Of a stretch of DNA of 64,000 bases, positions 1 through 11,649 are shown in pieces. The DNA comes from Vanessa cardui (Eukaryota; Arthropoda; Insecta; Lepidoptera; Nymphalidae), in NCBI RefSeq assembly GCF_905220365.1, contig NC_061133.1:11832171-11896170 (forward strand), given 5' to 3'. The notes beneath the pieces are model-generated. The model did not search any database. It was given only the letters and a program-made list of their open reading frames with translations, and was not told the origin of the DNA. Made by a program: the position numbers and the translations under genes. How positions within the stretch are numbered: the stretch's first letter is position 1; every line of letters begins with the position of its first letter.

Positions 1-1307
1 TATTATTATTATTTATTAAGATATTTGCAATTAAGTTTGAAACATTTATATACGGTATATGTATATATCTCAATGTATCTAATCAAATTGTCTAAATATT
101 TAAAACTATAATAGTACTGTATGTCGGTTTGAAACAAATAATACTTCAGCACGATACATAATTATAAACACTTATTCTATTCCACGAGTCGAATTCCTAG
201 AGAACAAATTGCTCGCACGCCATTGGTCAATTCTGATATAAGCGGGACTCCGGTATGTAAGATAATCGTAAGAAATGATTCGTTTGAAGAAGGAATGAGC
301 AAATGAGCGCACAATATAAATTTCCTCTGGGAGCTCGTTTCGTGGAATGAACTTAAGGTAAAATATGCAAAAATCTGTACAGTAAATTAACTCATTAATT
401 ATGTTGCATCTAAAAAGTAATTTTCAAACAAAGTTTGTCAATGGAAAGTTTCTAAATAGAATTGATAGAGTTTATTTCGCGGGCTGTGATTTTTATTTAG
501 TTGAATACATATTGGTTTTGCAATGGTTTTGATTCAATTACAAAATAAACTAGGTTACATTTTTTGGGGCTTACCTCGGTTAGACAAAATTGAATAGACT
601 TTACTTTTAAAGTTTGTAAAACCATCACTCCGTTTAATAATCGACTTTTTCAAAAAAATACTCAAAATAATATAACTAATTTATAAATTAAAATAATGTA
701 TAAGACAATAAATTGAATACCAAACTATACTAGAAACTTTTATACTATTAACATTTGCTTTCAAATAATACTCATCAAGATATTAGAGAGTACAATATCG
801 AGGATCTCAAAGCAGTAAGTATATGATCGTAAAACGTTACTACGTGTTAAGCAATATTGACTATAACATTTATACCATTTAAAGGATATACGCATCAAAT
901 TTGCGTAACAGTGTACTTAAGTTGGTTTCCAACAATTGAAGACCAACATTCAAAGTGAGTTCTAGCACAATATCATTGCTGACTTCCTTAACTGACTATC
1001 ATTTCATCATAACAAGTCTAAGCAGCTTAGATATCAATATCTTCACACATGCCTAAGAACCTCAATCAAACCAAGAGTTTAGCCCAGGACGGAAGAGATC
1101 GCGGATTGCTGATCGCGAGTGGCTGGTCTTGCTGATATAAAAATATCAGTAAGACCAGCCACTTTAATCCGTGACGAAGATTGTCATCGCAGTGGTTACT
1201 TTGGTGGTAAGAATCTCAGATGTCTCAACTATCCAAAGGCACTTTCCAATGTGTGGGAAAAATTAGGTGACTAACACATATGCATAGATTCCTATGTATA
1301 TATTTAC
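1..1307. other. Intron sequence of the dpr-like gene, no further gene seen
   Basis: AT-rich DNA with a TTA/TAT-rich start (1-20). No exon with dpr Ig1 continuation, tRNA or recognised repeat was found. The one ordered structure is the hairpin at 1102-1171. Confidence 0.5.
1102..1171. repeat. Short perfect-stem hairpin in intron
   Basis: The arms at 1118-1138 and 1143-1163 (21 bp each, one G-T type mismatch) are separated by a 4-nt A loop. An outer CGGATT/AATCCG pair (1102-1107, 1166-1171) extends the stem beyond an unpaired stretch on the 5' side. The loop is too small for a typical pre-miRNA, so a relic MITE or a chance palindrome is more likely. Confidence 0.55.
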
Positions 1308-1390
1308 CTGTCGTCAGCGGTGTATTGCTGCGTGCCGGTCGTGAGCAGTTCCATTGGCAGCTCGTCGTTTTTCCGACGAACCCACGAAAC
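1308..1390 (-). CDS. dpr-like gene, coding exon 4 (Ig domain 1, C to C'' strands)
   Basis: The exon runs from a TTATACAG acceptor (AG at 1392-1391) to an AG|GTAAATA donor (GT at 1307-1306): 83 nt, 27 codons plus 2 nt. It reads VSWVRRKNDELPMELL then TTGTQQYTADD, followed by a split Arg/Ser codon. The invariant Ig Trp (VSWVR) lies at the expected distance after the Cys in exon 3. The LLT-x-G and Y-T-x-D-x-R elements are characteristic of dpr Ig1 domains, and lachesin or DIP Ig domains fit less well. The remaining exons, with the second Cys, Ig2 and membrane anchor, must lie left of position 1. I saw no further exon in 1-1305. Confidence 0.87.
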
Positions 1391-2520
1391 CTGTATAACA
1401 TATTTTTTTTAGTATTTGCGAAATAATTTATTTCAAAACTCTTTGTCAATTTTTAGACGGTAAATGTGTTTTTGCTTAATAGACGATATTCAGATGAGAA
1501 TGTTAATATTTTCACACTTTTTAGTTTGTGATTTTTTTAGTAGTCTTAATTTGATTTCGTTATTAATTCTATAAATTAATAAGTCTTACAAGTATATTCA
1601 GTGTTTTGAACGAGATAAATGTTTATTTGATTATGCTTTATTTTATATATGAATTCTCAACCATTCAACTTTCCCATAGTTAGAATACTGACATTATTTA
1701 TTCAGCAATAAATTTTAAGGTTTTACAAAAAATAATCTTTCACATCGCCAATTTTTATACTTTTATAAGAGTACGTCATAGTTTTCCACTGATGGGCTGG
1801 AGTCTGCTCTCTGGTGGACTTAGGCTGTTTTTTATATTATTATTACTCATATATATAGGAGTTCTGGAAACTTAAACGTTATTTGTATAACGCTGCTGCA
1901 ATGCGGAATGCAAGCTCACCGAAATCCTTGATGATTGTCTAAATATTATGTAGGCAAACTACGTCCTCGAGAGAAAAGAGAAATGTGTCGCGTAAATGTT
2001 GTACACAATTGGAGTCGTTGACAAAATTCGTGTAATTTATACATATAGCGACGTGCGTTGTTCATTACATCACTCGAGCCGCTAGGGAAATATACTTCAT
2101 ATCGCATCAACCCAAAACTAATTAAGATGGAAGAAAGATCTCGTTGGGTTTTATGTTATTTATACAAAAAATATATAAAGTGCGAAAAAAATTTTTGTAA
2201 TAAATTTGTCCATAAATAATCCACTGCTGGGCTGAACATCCTTTCTTGAGGAATAGGTTTAGTACTTCCACGATATTGGTCGGATTCCACGTTATGCATG
2301 TGACAGATTTTTATCCTACACATGCAGGCACTTTGCCAATGCTTTCTAAATGTTTCGACGAATGTTTGGTAAATAAAGGAACCACTTTGGAATATCTAAT
2401 AATGTTTGTATTTTGTCATTGGTGTCTTTTTAACTTCTAACAATCTATTTCAACTAAAAACCATATAAACTCAATTTCATATACGTTTATGCAACAATAG
2501 TTTTCATTTTTATTTTATAA
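1391..2520. other. Intron, nothing recognised
   Basis: Plain AT-rich sequence between coding exon 4 and the first interspersed repeat. Six-frame peptides here are short and have no coding character. Confidence 0.5.
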
Positions 2521-2527
2521 TTTAGGA

Positions 2528-2700
2528 AGTTGTTGGGCTAATATGCCAACTAATGGTAAGTGGTCATCACTGCTAATAGACAATAGCGCTGATAAATATT
2601 AACCTTTCCTTACGTCCCCAATGCCACATCGTTCTTGGAAACAAAAATGTTATGTTTCTTGTATCTGTAGTTGAGTAACTACAAACAATTATCTCACTGA
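2528..2700 (+). repeat. Repeat family B, degenerate copy
   Basis: Contains decayed forms of the family's fixed phrases, such as AATGGTAAGTGGTCATCA, the following run into AAATATTAACC, and ATGTTATG. See the copy at 15695 for the family description. Confidence 0.55.
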
Positions 2701-3491
2701 AACTCAGAAATACCGGACGTATTGATGTTTCGCGTCTGGTTAGTATTAGAGCTGTCTTTAAATAAAATTTATTGGGTCTCACATAATGACCATGCCAATT
2801 TACTGTGTAAATGTTTCTTAACAAATGGGTCTCGAATAATGATCCCAGTTTTTTTTGACAACTCTCTCACTTGTTTTTCCAAAGTTCTGGAGCGTGTTGA
2901 CACTAAAATCTTCTATCATCTAAATGGTGTTTGCATTTCCGACCTTAAACAGTAACCAAGTAAAAAGAAAAAACGTTTTGTTTCAAGCAAAGATTATAAA
3001 CCTTATATTACGAGAAACGGGCACGCTGATTAATTTGACATATGTTATAGTAATTAATCAATTAATCTAAATCAATTATCAAAAACATTTATCATTTAAG
3101 ACTGCTTACTGTTAACGTTAATTGGATATTGGCAACAAATTGTATCGTTCACGAACCTCGCATATTAATTAGACCAACATGACATTATCATAGTAAATTA
3201 CAATAGTATTAAATGATTTGACCGTAATAGCCTGTTATTCATGATTCATGTTCTATTACAACAACACTATAATAAGCAAACGATAGGCAATTATATTGTA
3301 CCTGTTCGAAATTTAAATGCAAGAAATATTAAGCTATTATTTTTCAGTACGATCCTAATAAATATTAATAAATAGGGAAGTTGTCGTTGAGGTAAGAAAG
3401 GGACTAAGAAAACATAAGCGTTACAGCAAATCATTCGTACGGATAAAGTCGAGGTACTTAAGCAAACTTATTCATTTCTGTAATTAATTTA

Positions 3492-3795
3492 GAGCCGAGA
3501 TGGCCCAGTGGTCAGAACGCGTGCGTCTTAACTTGTTTGCTGGTCCAAACCCAGGCAAGCACCACTATATATGTGTGCTAAATTGTGTTTATAATTCATC
3601 TCAGCCTGGGCGGTGAAGGAAAACATCGTGGGGTAAAACATGCGTCTAATTTCATCGAAATTCTGCCACATGTGCATTCCATCAACCCACATTGGAACAG
3701 CGTGGTGGAATATGTTCCAAACCCTCTCCTTAGTGGGATAAGAGGCCTTAGCCCAGCAGTGAGAAATTTACAGACTGTTACTGTACTGTTTTTAC
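3492..3795 (+). repeat. tRNA-derived SINE (family A, Metulj-like)
   Basis: The copy begins GAGCCGAGATGGCCCAGTGG, which holds a tRNA-type box A. A degenerate box B follows (GTCCAAACCCAGG; GGTTCAAACCC in better copies). After it come family phrases CATCTCAGCCTGGGCGGTGAA and GCCACATGTGCATTCCA, and a tail ending near GAAATTTACAGACTGTTA. The two boxes are the internal pol III promoter of tRNA SINEs. At least a dozen copies lie in this window in both orientations. The resemblance to Heliconius Metulj SINEs is from memory of that family, not from a search. Confidence 0.85.
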
Positions 3796-3799
3796 CGTA

Positions 3800-5320
3800 T
3801 TAATTTCTGAATAAAATAGGAAAATAACATTTATGAATTCAATTTTTTTTTCAATATTAGAAAAAGAGCTTTAGTCTAGGAATGTAGGATTTATACACTT
3901 TTACTTTTGCTTTACTTAAATAATAAATATATATTTTGAAATAACAATGATAACAGTAAAATACAGTCGACACGAGAAGTAACTTAAATAAAAGGTAAAT
4001 TTTACTATTGTACTGCACTGTATTGTACTGCATTGAGCTTATGTCGGCAGTATAAATCGGCCTCGCCTTCCAACGCTGATTTCCAGCGACCGCCTTACAA
4101 TAATTGATGTTTTCAAACAACAATGCAGCTTAAAATATATTTGCCGTGCTGGTTTCCTGTGTTAGGAACTTGATATACTAGAAAGTTTGTGCTTGGGATT
4201 CTCAAAAAAATCTTTATTAAATATGGAAGAGACTACACAAGCTTATAATAGTCAAAAATCTACCACTGTTTCGTTACCTACCGAGATATATTTTAATTTC
4301 ATATTCACAAGTATGGATTTAATGTTTTCTTGTACAATAATATTAAATATATTTTCGTTATTTGAAATAGCTTGGAGGCGGTCAAGTTAATCCCAATGTG
4401 TGCAATCAACTAAAAAGTCATTTTCCATGTTAATATCCTTTATCACACAAACGCTCTTAACGATTCTTTTGAATTTTACAATTATTTATTTTTTCTTTAA
4501 CGATGTCTGGGACCCTGTTGTGAAAACATATACATTTCCCCAAGAGTTAACCCTGTGTACGTACGTCACAATTTCTTGAAATATCATTTATGTTTGCGTA
4601 CATACATAACATTATAATAAACGAATTGAGCGACCTTTATTATAAAACTGTAGCTCCAATTCGTTCGTGTAAATAATGCATATCATCATTAAAAGTTACG
4701 TCATGGTCAAGTTTCGTGAGAGTAGGACTTGACCCTTCGTTGTTATTGCTCTTAAAGAAAAACCGAACACCAAAGATGTCCTGACAAAGACTAACAAGCT
4801 ATCTCCCTTATTCTCGTTCTCTCTTCACCTTGCTAACTATAATATATTCGATTATGGTTCTACTGAATAAAATAGACGTATTATTATTGACTAGTGGGTC
4901 TTTCCCAAATTTTGCGTTTATTCAAAAGTTTTTTCGAGGAAGTTTAGCGTCAAAATGATGAAACCTTTCTACAGTTGGAATGTTTACGTTTTCTTTCTTT
5001 TTTTTCTTATACAGTCGTATCACCAATTTCTAACCGGCCAGTAACTTTTTTCCGATCTCTAAAATAATTATTTGTTATATCGTAATAATTTAGTAAATTG
5101 CATTCAAGAATACTCTTTATTTGCATATGTGTGGCTGGAGCTCTTCGAAATGAGACCATAATCGACTTTTTATGTGCAGCTCGTCCCATAATCGTTGGGA
5201 TAAAAATCGGCTTACACTATTAATATATAAGATATGAAATATTTATAACCAGCCTTTTTCATAAACTGATTAATAAATTATCAAAAAAAAAATAACATAA
5301 TATATTTTTTATGTTATTGG
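3800..5320. other. Intron, no gene or clear repeat
   Basis: AT-rich sequence with one minor imperfect duplication near 4006-4035 (TATTGTACTGCA repeated) and T-rich tracts near 4990. No coding signal was found. Confidence 0.45.
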
Positions 5321-5321
5321 T

Positions 5322-5575
5322 ACGCAGACGAGTAATTGGGCCATCTGTAGGCAATTGGTCACAATGGTAGTGTAAGAAATATTAACTTTTTAAATCACCC
5401 ATGCACCATCCTTGGAAAAAAGATGTTATGACCCTTGTGTCTGTAGTTGCACTGGCTTATCCTTTAAACCGGGATACAACAATACCCAGTACTGCTGTTT
5501 GTCTGGTAGTATATCCGATGAGTGGGTGGTAACTACCCAAATGGGCTTGCAAAAGCCCTACTACCGAGAAAATTT
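5322..5575 (+). repeat. Repeat family B copy
   Basis: Holds diverged versions of the family phrases ATGTTATGACCCTTGTGTC, ACCGGGATACAACAATAC and GAGTGGGTGGTAACTACC. It ends near a CCCTACTACCGAG variant of the family end. Confidence 0.75.
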
Positions 5576-5698
5576 ACATTGTAAATGAATATTGATTTTT
5601 ATACTTTGTAATTTAAAGCAATAGCTTTAGAAAAATTATGCAATATTAATATAAACAAGTGAAAAACTACGCAGGGCGTGTAGTACAATGCATTATAA

Positions 5699-5845
5699 AC
5701 AACAACAGCAGTAGCAGCCTGTACATTTCCCTCTGCTGAAGTAAGGCCTGCTTTGAGAAAAAGGTTTGGAGCATAATTCCACCACGCTGTTCCAATGAGG
5801 GTGGATACAACGAGAATGTGTAATATATAAGTCGAGATGGGCAGA
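5699..5845 (-). repeat. SINE family A, 3' half, minus orientation
   Basis: Reads in reverse: the AGCCTGTACATTTCCC tail, then AAGGTTTGGAGCATAATTCC and CCACGCTGTTCCAATG. The tRNA head is missing except for a short GTCGAGATGGGC remnant near 5841. An (AAC/AGC)n run at 5699-5720 abuts the 3' end. Confidence 0.7.
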
Positions 5846-5957
5846 TAAACATCGTATACATACGAATATGTATGTAAAAACGCCTAACTATTCATTTGTC
5901 TTCGTATATCCTTAATCCGTGACTGCTGGAAAGCTGGAGTGCTGGAACATACATTAC

Positions 5958-6066
5958 CAGTTTATCGTGAAGAGCGTCAACTTTGCAGTCCAGATGTGCT
6001 GTGGAACCAACCAGCGCTTCAATTTCTGGTCCAGCGGCTACGTAGATACTGTTGCCATTTCCTGGT
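5958..6066 (-). CDS. dpr-like gene, coding exon 3 (start of Ig domain 1)
   Basis: This internal exon is bounded by a TTTTTGTCTAG acceptor (AG at 6068-6067) and a CTG|GTAATG donor. It is 109 nt: one base completing Arg, then 36 codons, ending in phase 0. The peptide includes GNGNSIYVAAGPEIEALVG followed by STAHLDCKVDALHDKL. This is the A-B strand region of a V-set Ig domain, with the first conserved Cys in L-D-C. It continues in phase into VSWVRRK of exon 4. Family knowledge: dpr receptors are Drosophila and other insect two-Ig neuronal surface proteins that pair with DIP receptors in synapse targeting. I cannot name the paralogue; members with a GxG-S-I-Y-V type pre-Ig segment would be the first to compare. 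The second Cys of the domain is outside the window. Confidence 0.85.
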
Positions 6067-7490
6067 CTAGACAAAAATATTTTAGTGTTAATAATAATGT
6101 CTAATGATCTAAAAACCGTGGAATTTAACTTAGTGCTAAATCAGAAGTAATACAGAAGTTACAAGGCTTAATTAAAAAAAAATATTGTTACAAGAGCAAC
6201 CTAAGCCTTCAATATGGTGTTATGACATTTGATTCTTTATCATAATTTATATCACATTACTATTGCATATTATGAATATAGCAGGGGCTATTGTATTAAC
6301 TTTATTATATACAATTATTATTGTAATTAATTGATCAATAATGTGTTAAAGTGTAATTAATATTATTTCATATGACGTAGCATTTTAAATAGGATTGAGC
6401 TGTCATTAGAAAACAATTGGACGATAGCGTGGCATTCTAAAATATAGAGAGATTGGAGCATCATTGTAAAACGTTATATTATTTGGCCATCCCGAACTAC
6501 TGAAATTACAATATATTTTTTAAATTTATGTGCGTTAAAATATCGGTTTCCCTCATTAATTGTGAACGAGGAAATAAAGCATTTGAAACACGAGATTGTC
6601 ATGTTTTATTAATAAAACTGTAAGTCAAAATAACTTTCTCCTGATTGCGATCCCAAATTGAGACGGCAAATAAAAAAAAGGATCAGTGTTCTATATTAAT
6701 CTTGCGTGCTTACTTTAAACGAGTACATAAAAATCAATGGTACAAAATTGCCCTTAAGTTTCTCGTAGAACAGTACAATTTCTTAATATACATATATATG
6801 TATATATATAACAAGAAATGATAATGCTACGGTTGCGGAAACTTCTATCAAGAATAAACTCAAATGTCAGATTTGACCTTGAACTATAACTCGATAGAAA
6901 CATTATATATAGCTTGATAATTATAATGTTTCATTGATTGACAGCTTCTTTAATCTCACTAGTGGGTAGCATGACAAATTTCGCGTGACACCTATGACAG
7001 GTTTTGGCTTGATTTTTGTACGTTTTATGTTTGTTTGTTTTTTTATGTACAGCCATAGTCGCTCTCTACTTGGCCAGAACTTTTTTTGTCATATCTACTG
7101 AAGAATTCTCAAGGCAGCCCAGAGTCTCTTGACACTTGTTCGCTTTACTGCTATTTGGTATATTGTAATTATAGATTTATTTGGATATAATTTAACATGT
7201 AGATCGCATTGTGAGTATAATGGAAGCAGCGGAAAAGCGGAAACAGATAAAATTATAGTTAAAAGCATTCTTGCAGGATACTCGTGAGGTATAACGTGAC
7301 ATTAAACTTAAAGAGCATCATAAAGTTTTCATTGTTTTCGTATACAAAGAAATATCTTTATAGTAATGCTCGTCATATTTTTCGCTACATTTTAAATCGG
7401 AGAGTAAAATGCATGACGTTTGAAGTGTTGTTTCTATTACGGTATTATAGGAAATTGTTGTTTGAATACCTTCATGATAAAAAGTCAACA
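6067..7490. other. Intron between coding exons 3 and 2, no gene seen
   Basis: AT-rich; the only simple feature is an ATA/TATA-rich run at 6788-6811. No recognisable transposon was found. Confidence 0.45.
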
Positions 7491-7707
7491 AACTAACGCA
7501 CCTTTTTTTTCTCGCTGAAAAAACGCATTACGCGCTTCCCCCACGTGATGGAAAATGGGAGGGTGTGTGGGACTCCCCGGAGCCCTGGACGCCGAGTGCG
7601 CACAGGTACTCCGGGTTTACCCACTAAAAAACCAGCGGTACTCTCTCCGTCTTTCGGCGGGCCCCAGGGATTGCTTACGCATGCTACCGTGACGCAACTA
7701 ACGCACC
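7491..7707 (-). mobile_element. 5'-truncated R1-clade LINE copy with 12-bp target duplication
   Basis: 193 bp (7503-7695) match the 3'UTR of the full-length LINE at 20854-26458: a T run (poly-A tail on the minus strand), CGCTTCCCCCACGTGATGG, the CCGGAGCCCTG phrase, and CCGTCTTTCGGCGG. It is flanked by the identical 12-mer AACTAACGCACC at 7491-7502 and 7696-7707. This is a classic dead-on-arrival LINE insertion by target-primed reverse transcription. Numerous substitutions separate it from the 20.9-kb copy. Confidence 0.88.
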
Positions 7708-7937
7708 CTGCCCATATAGGTGAGACCGTTAATAATATTATTCATTACAAAAAAGGTCTGGCATTAAATATATGCTCTCAGTAGAAAGAAGCTATACTAT
7801 ATATATGTATATAGAAGTGTTTACAATTGATATTAATTGATTACAATTTGCAGGATTCTAATATAGAAACAAGATCAGCAGTGGTGTCAATTATCAAAAA
7901 TATATATAGCAAGTTCAACTAACTCACGTGTTGTAAA
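7708..7937. other. Intron spacer, nothing recognised
   Basis: AT-rich sequence between the truncated LINE and the DIRS element. Confidence 0.4.
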
Positions 7938-7988
7938 TAATATTAGCGTTTTACCTACCATTAAAACGCTTATTAAGTTCTTACCTGA

Positions 7989-8137
7989 TTCAAATCCCAA
8001 TAAATATATGAGAGGGCAACACTGTTTTCCTTCTCTTTCTTTCTCATTCGTCAATGACCTAGTGCTGTCTCGCTCGCACATCATCCCACCCTCACCTGGC
8101 AGTGTCGAACTTCAATTTGGTTTGACGTCCCGCATTG
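7989..8137 (-). repeat. DIRS left inverted terminal repeat
   Basis: 149 bp that match 13187-13335 in inverse orientation with only a handful of mismatches (for example CCCACCCTCACC against CCCACCACCACC) and no indel. It starts TTCAAATCCCAATAAATATA and ends CCCGCATTG. The unrepeated outer extension 7938-7988 is mirrored only in the internal complementary region. Confidence 0.9.
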
Positions 8138-8175
8138 TATCTCATGTAATAGTCCAGCAGTCAGGACTTATATTG

Positions 8176-8280
8176 TTGGGATTTGAATCAGGTAAGAACT
8201 TAATAACCGTTTTAATGTTAGGTAAAACGCTAATATTAAGTTATGTGCCGTGCTTCAAATCCCAATAAATATATGAGAGG
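8176..8280 (-). repeat. DIRS internal complementary region (fused element ends)
   Basis: Read on the minus strand, the first part (8280 to about 8235) matches the right end of the element (13310-13354). The second part (8238 to 8176) matches the left end (7938-8000). The two halves meet at a shared TAAT. The segment is therefore a stored copy of the junction made when the two termini are joined. In DIRS-1 such a region is thought to template completion of the ends during circle formation. Confidence 0.88.
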
Positions 8281-8682
8281 TGTTTGTTATCGCCCCTGGT
8301 GGTGGATGCCAATGTGATTATTCTTAATTTACACACAGGAATTCGATAAAGTAGAAATACTAGATAGCTTGTAAATCATTTTCGTGGGTGATGTGCTATG
8401 GAAGAACTTACTTAATACAAATGAAAATCAAGATTAAAAGTCTGATAAGAGTTATTAATCAAAATATATACTGACTATGAAATAATTACAGTTTATCAGA
8501 ATACTATGAAATATGTAACAGTTATTTAATTAGTAATATCTCAGATATTATTACTTAGGTATATGTACTTGACGTTAAAAAATTATGATACTTAATTTAT
8601 TATTAATTAAGTAGTATTAAGTATGTACAAAATATATAACATAATCAGTACATAAATGTTCAATTAATATTACAAAATTTAA
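8281..8682 (-). other. DIRS 3' noncoding segment
   Basis: Sequence between the recombinase stop and the internal complementary region. AT-rich, with no frame. GCCCCTGGTGGTGGATGCC (8293-8311) echoes the inner ITR border. Confidence 0.5.
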
Positions 8683-9664
8683 TCAATCAAGTGGTGTGAA
8701 CGATTCTGAGATTCCACAACTTTTAGGGGTCGAGGGCGCTGTACTTGCGACTTCCCTTTGGTAATATTTCCTGAATGTATCACCAGAGCTCCAATTGCCT
8801 CTAGCTAGAATATCATCGACTGAGAAATTTTCTGTCCAATTCTTTGATGCTACAGCGGCTCTAAAGCTACCAGGAGTAGCTTTAATACCAGCGTCTTTCA
8901 ATACAGATTTCACCCATCCTCCAATAACTGTACGTGTGGCTGCTTGAGCTGCACCTTTGGTGCGTATAAACAGGTTATTGCATTTTGCCAACGATCTACG
9001 TTCTTCACTAAGAGTGATAAGTCTATTTATCCAGAAAATTGGATCCAAACATTTATTTGTTTTATTACGACTCAGTTTCCAGCCTGACTGTCTATGATTT
9101 ATTGAGTCTGTTTTGGAGCCAAACGCTGGCCAAAATACTACAGCGTCTTTTGATAAATATACCATATGATTTGAGTCACACATCAGTTAGGTCATGGACC
9201 CTTCTTCCTGAACATAACAATAGTAGAGCTGCTGTGTGTCTACAGGTGTCGTATAAATTACTGTCTAGTTTTCTTTGGACCAGGTGACTCTTCAATTGGT
9301 TAATATCCCAAATAGGAGGTTTAGTTTCCTTAGGTTTCTTGAGCGCAATTGCTTTCAACACCTGTCTAACTAAAATATGGGAACTTATGTTATTGGATAA
9401 TTCTGCGTTACAGAAAGTGGATATAACTGATTTATGTACGAGTATGGTGCTATACGATAGACCTTCAATATTATGTAAATCAGCCAGATATCTTGCAACA
9501 TCACTTCCAGAAGGGTCAGTTAATTTCACTCTGTTTGTTAGGGCCCAACGAGTCCATGCAGGTCTATATGTATTAAAAGTAGATGGTCGCCAAGCAGATT
9601 TCAGTAGGTCTCGTTGCGAACTCTTCCAAGTACTCAAGGTTGGAGTCCACCCCCACATTTCCAT
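8683..9664 (-). pseudogene. DIRS tyrosine recombinase, one frameshift
   Basis: The recombinase inserts the circular DNA intermediate in place of an integrase. The N-terminal part starts near a Met at 9664 and holds core-binding segments such as WRPSTFNTYRPAWTRW. It runs in one frame to a stop at 9176 just after LLLLCSGRRVHDLT, which carries the first catalytic Arg. The C-terminal part resumes one frame over (from about 9183 to 8683). It contains GSFRAAVASKNW (second Arg; the usual His of HxxR is not evident) and RGNWSSGDTFRKYYQRE (Trp and the nucleophilic Tyr). A single small indel near 9176-9185 therefore splits the protein. Its start overlaps the end of the RT/RNase H frame by about 30 nt in another phase, as in other DIRS elements. 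Confidence 0.85.
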
Positions 9665-11649
9665 ATCTCCAACGTCATTTCGTTGGCACCCGTAGGTGGC
9701 CGGCAAGTCGTTACGTCCAGCAGGACTCTTTCGAGATTTTTTATTGTGTAGGGGGCTGCTATGGCTCGGTTCCGTAGATCTGCCTTCCAGAATACGCGTT
9801 CCCACCGGGGAACTACTATCAAGAATGTTCCTGTTGCTTGATTTATGTGTCGCAGAACTCTTGGAATTAGATAGGGTGGTGGGAACACCCATGCTAGGCG
9901 ATAATCCCATGGTCTCGCTAGTGCGTTGAAAAGAGCAGCATTCTCGTCGTTCCTGTCGAATGTTCCGTATGTTGGAACTACATGGGCATTTTTCGAGGCA
10001 AACAGATCTAGTACAGGGGTACCCCACTTGCGAAGCCATTCTGCGGGTACTCGCTGCCTCGACAGACCATCGGCTTCGGTATTGTACACGCCGGGTATGT
10101 GATGGATGGTAAAATGTATGTGAAAAGTATCCATGATTTTGAATATTGTGTACGCTATTTCCATCAAGAGAGAAGATCCTGTTCCGCCCTCGTTGCGTAA
10201 ATATGCAATCACTGTTTTGTTGTCCGTTTGTATTAGGATCGAACTGCGTTTCAGGGTTTGACAATGACTTTTTAAGCATTTTAAAATGGCTAACATTTCT
10301 TTCACATTGCATTGTTGTTCTGCAGTGTTCCAAGTTCCTGTTACATACTGGTCGTCCAACATTGCACCCCAAGCTATGCTTGAAGCATCTGAGGTCAGAT
10401 AGTGCTCCGGATATGGAACATGGAGCAGGGTTCGATTCCTGCAATTTATTGTCCACCATTTCAGATCTTTTGTTGCTTGACATGTTACAGGAAAGTATTT
10501 TAACGGCTGACTTTCGGGTAAAGTTCTGAGCTGTTTTTGTAGTCCTCGATGGTTCAGTCTGCCTCTGCGTACAGCAAAACTTGCAAAATTTAACAATCCC
10601 AATAGGCTTTCCAGCTCTTTCCGACAGGTTTTTCTCTTTACTAGTAATTCTGATACCACGTTGCTGATAATTTGATATTTCTCTTCTGGGAGAGCAATTT
10701 GATTTAGTCAAGGGTACCATATTACCCCTAGATATTCTAATGATTTTTTCGGCACAATTACGGACTTCTGCCAATTTTGTTTCCAGCCCAACTTGAGTAG
10801 GGTTTTTATCACAATTTTCATGTGACTTTCTAAAACCGTCAAATCTTAGCTTACAATTAAAAAATCGTCGAGGTAGACTATGATTCTGATTCCTTGATTT
10901 CTCAGAGTTTGAGCAATCCAATTTGTTATGGTAGCAAAAGTTTTTGGAGCCGTATTCAGACCGAAAGGAAGTACCCTCATTTCGAAGAGGTTGTTGTTGT
11001 AGACTAGTCGTAGAAAACATCTGTGCGACTTTGCAATTGGTAGGTGATAGTACGCTTGTGACAAGTCGACTTTGCATAGCCAATCGTTTGGTTGCAGAAA
11101 GTTTGGGATTTGATACATGTTTATGAGTTTGAAAGGGCTTGTGTCTATGTAATCGTTCAGTGTTTTGAGATTGAAAATTGCTCGAGAGGTAGCGTTGGCC
11201 TTCTGCCGCAAGAAAAGGGTGGAAATAAAGCTTGGACTTCGATCTACTTTCTCGATCACTGCATCTTTTTCGAGTGTTTGAATGATCTTGGTCATTTCTT
11301 TGAATGTTGGAGTTTGATAAGTGCATTTTTGCAGATTTGGCATTGATAATGGTGGTTTTCGAGCAAAAGGTATTCGGTACCCTTGCAACATTTTCAAAAT
11401 TATATTTGGGGCACCCATTTCTTTCCATTGAAAGTGATATTCGGACAGCTGACCTGCCCGAAGGGGTTGTAAGTCAATATTTACATTGTCTATTATTTCC
11501 TTTATATGATGGAGAGCCTGATCGCTTGTCTCCTCCACGGGATGCGTTTCTTTGTCCTCTTTTAGCCTGTCCGCTGAAGCGGCCTCGAAAGGAATCACGG
11601 CTGTGGATTGGATGAGCTCTCCCTGCGTCACGATAGAAATTAGACTCAC
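9634..11649 (-). pseudogene. DIRS reverse transcriptase / RNase H / methyltransferase-like protein with two in-frame stops
   Basis: All parts lie in one frame. RT motifs in order: SRAIFNLKTLNDYI, KVDLSQAYYHLPI, VLPFGLNTAPKTF and YLDDFLI (catalytic DD). A stop codon follows the YLDD box at 10848-10846, and a second one (TGA) lies near 10707, in the thumb region. RNase H then follows with its acidic residues in LTSDASSIAWGAM, NVKEMLAIL, IQTDNKTVIAYL and NTEADGLSR. The C-terminal part (DLFASKNAHVV, then VFPPPYLIPRVL and VVPRWERVFW) matches the phage-like adenine methyltransferase domain typical of DIRS. Substitutions alone explain the two stops. The start at 11649 is the first Met; a gag-RT boundary elsewhere is possible. 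Confidence 0.88.

Noticed and set aside
3492..3570. tRNA gene from box A and box B matches
   Set aside because: The boxes belong to a repeated SINE head; there is no cloverleaf, and the same head recurs in a dozen copies.
9790..11428. The upstream two thirds of the 750-codon minus-strand frame as an independent protein
   Set aside because: It overlaps the RT and RNase H codons in another phase and has no domain until the recombinase part. Kept only as an observation about overlapping frames.
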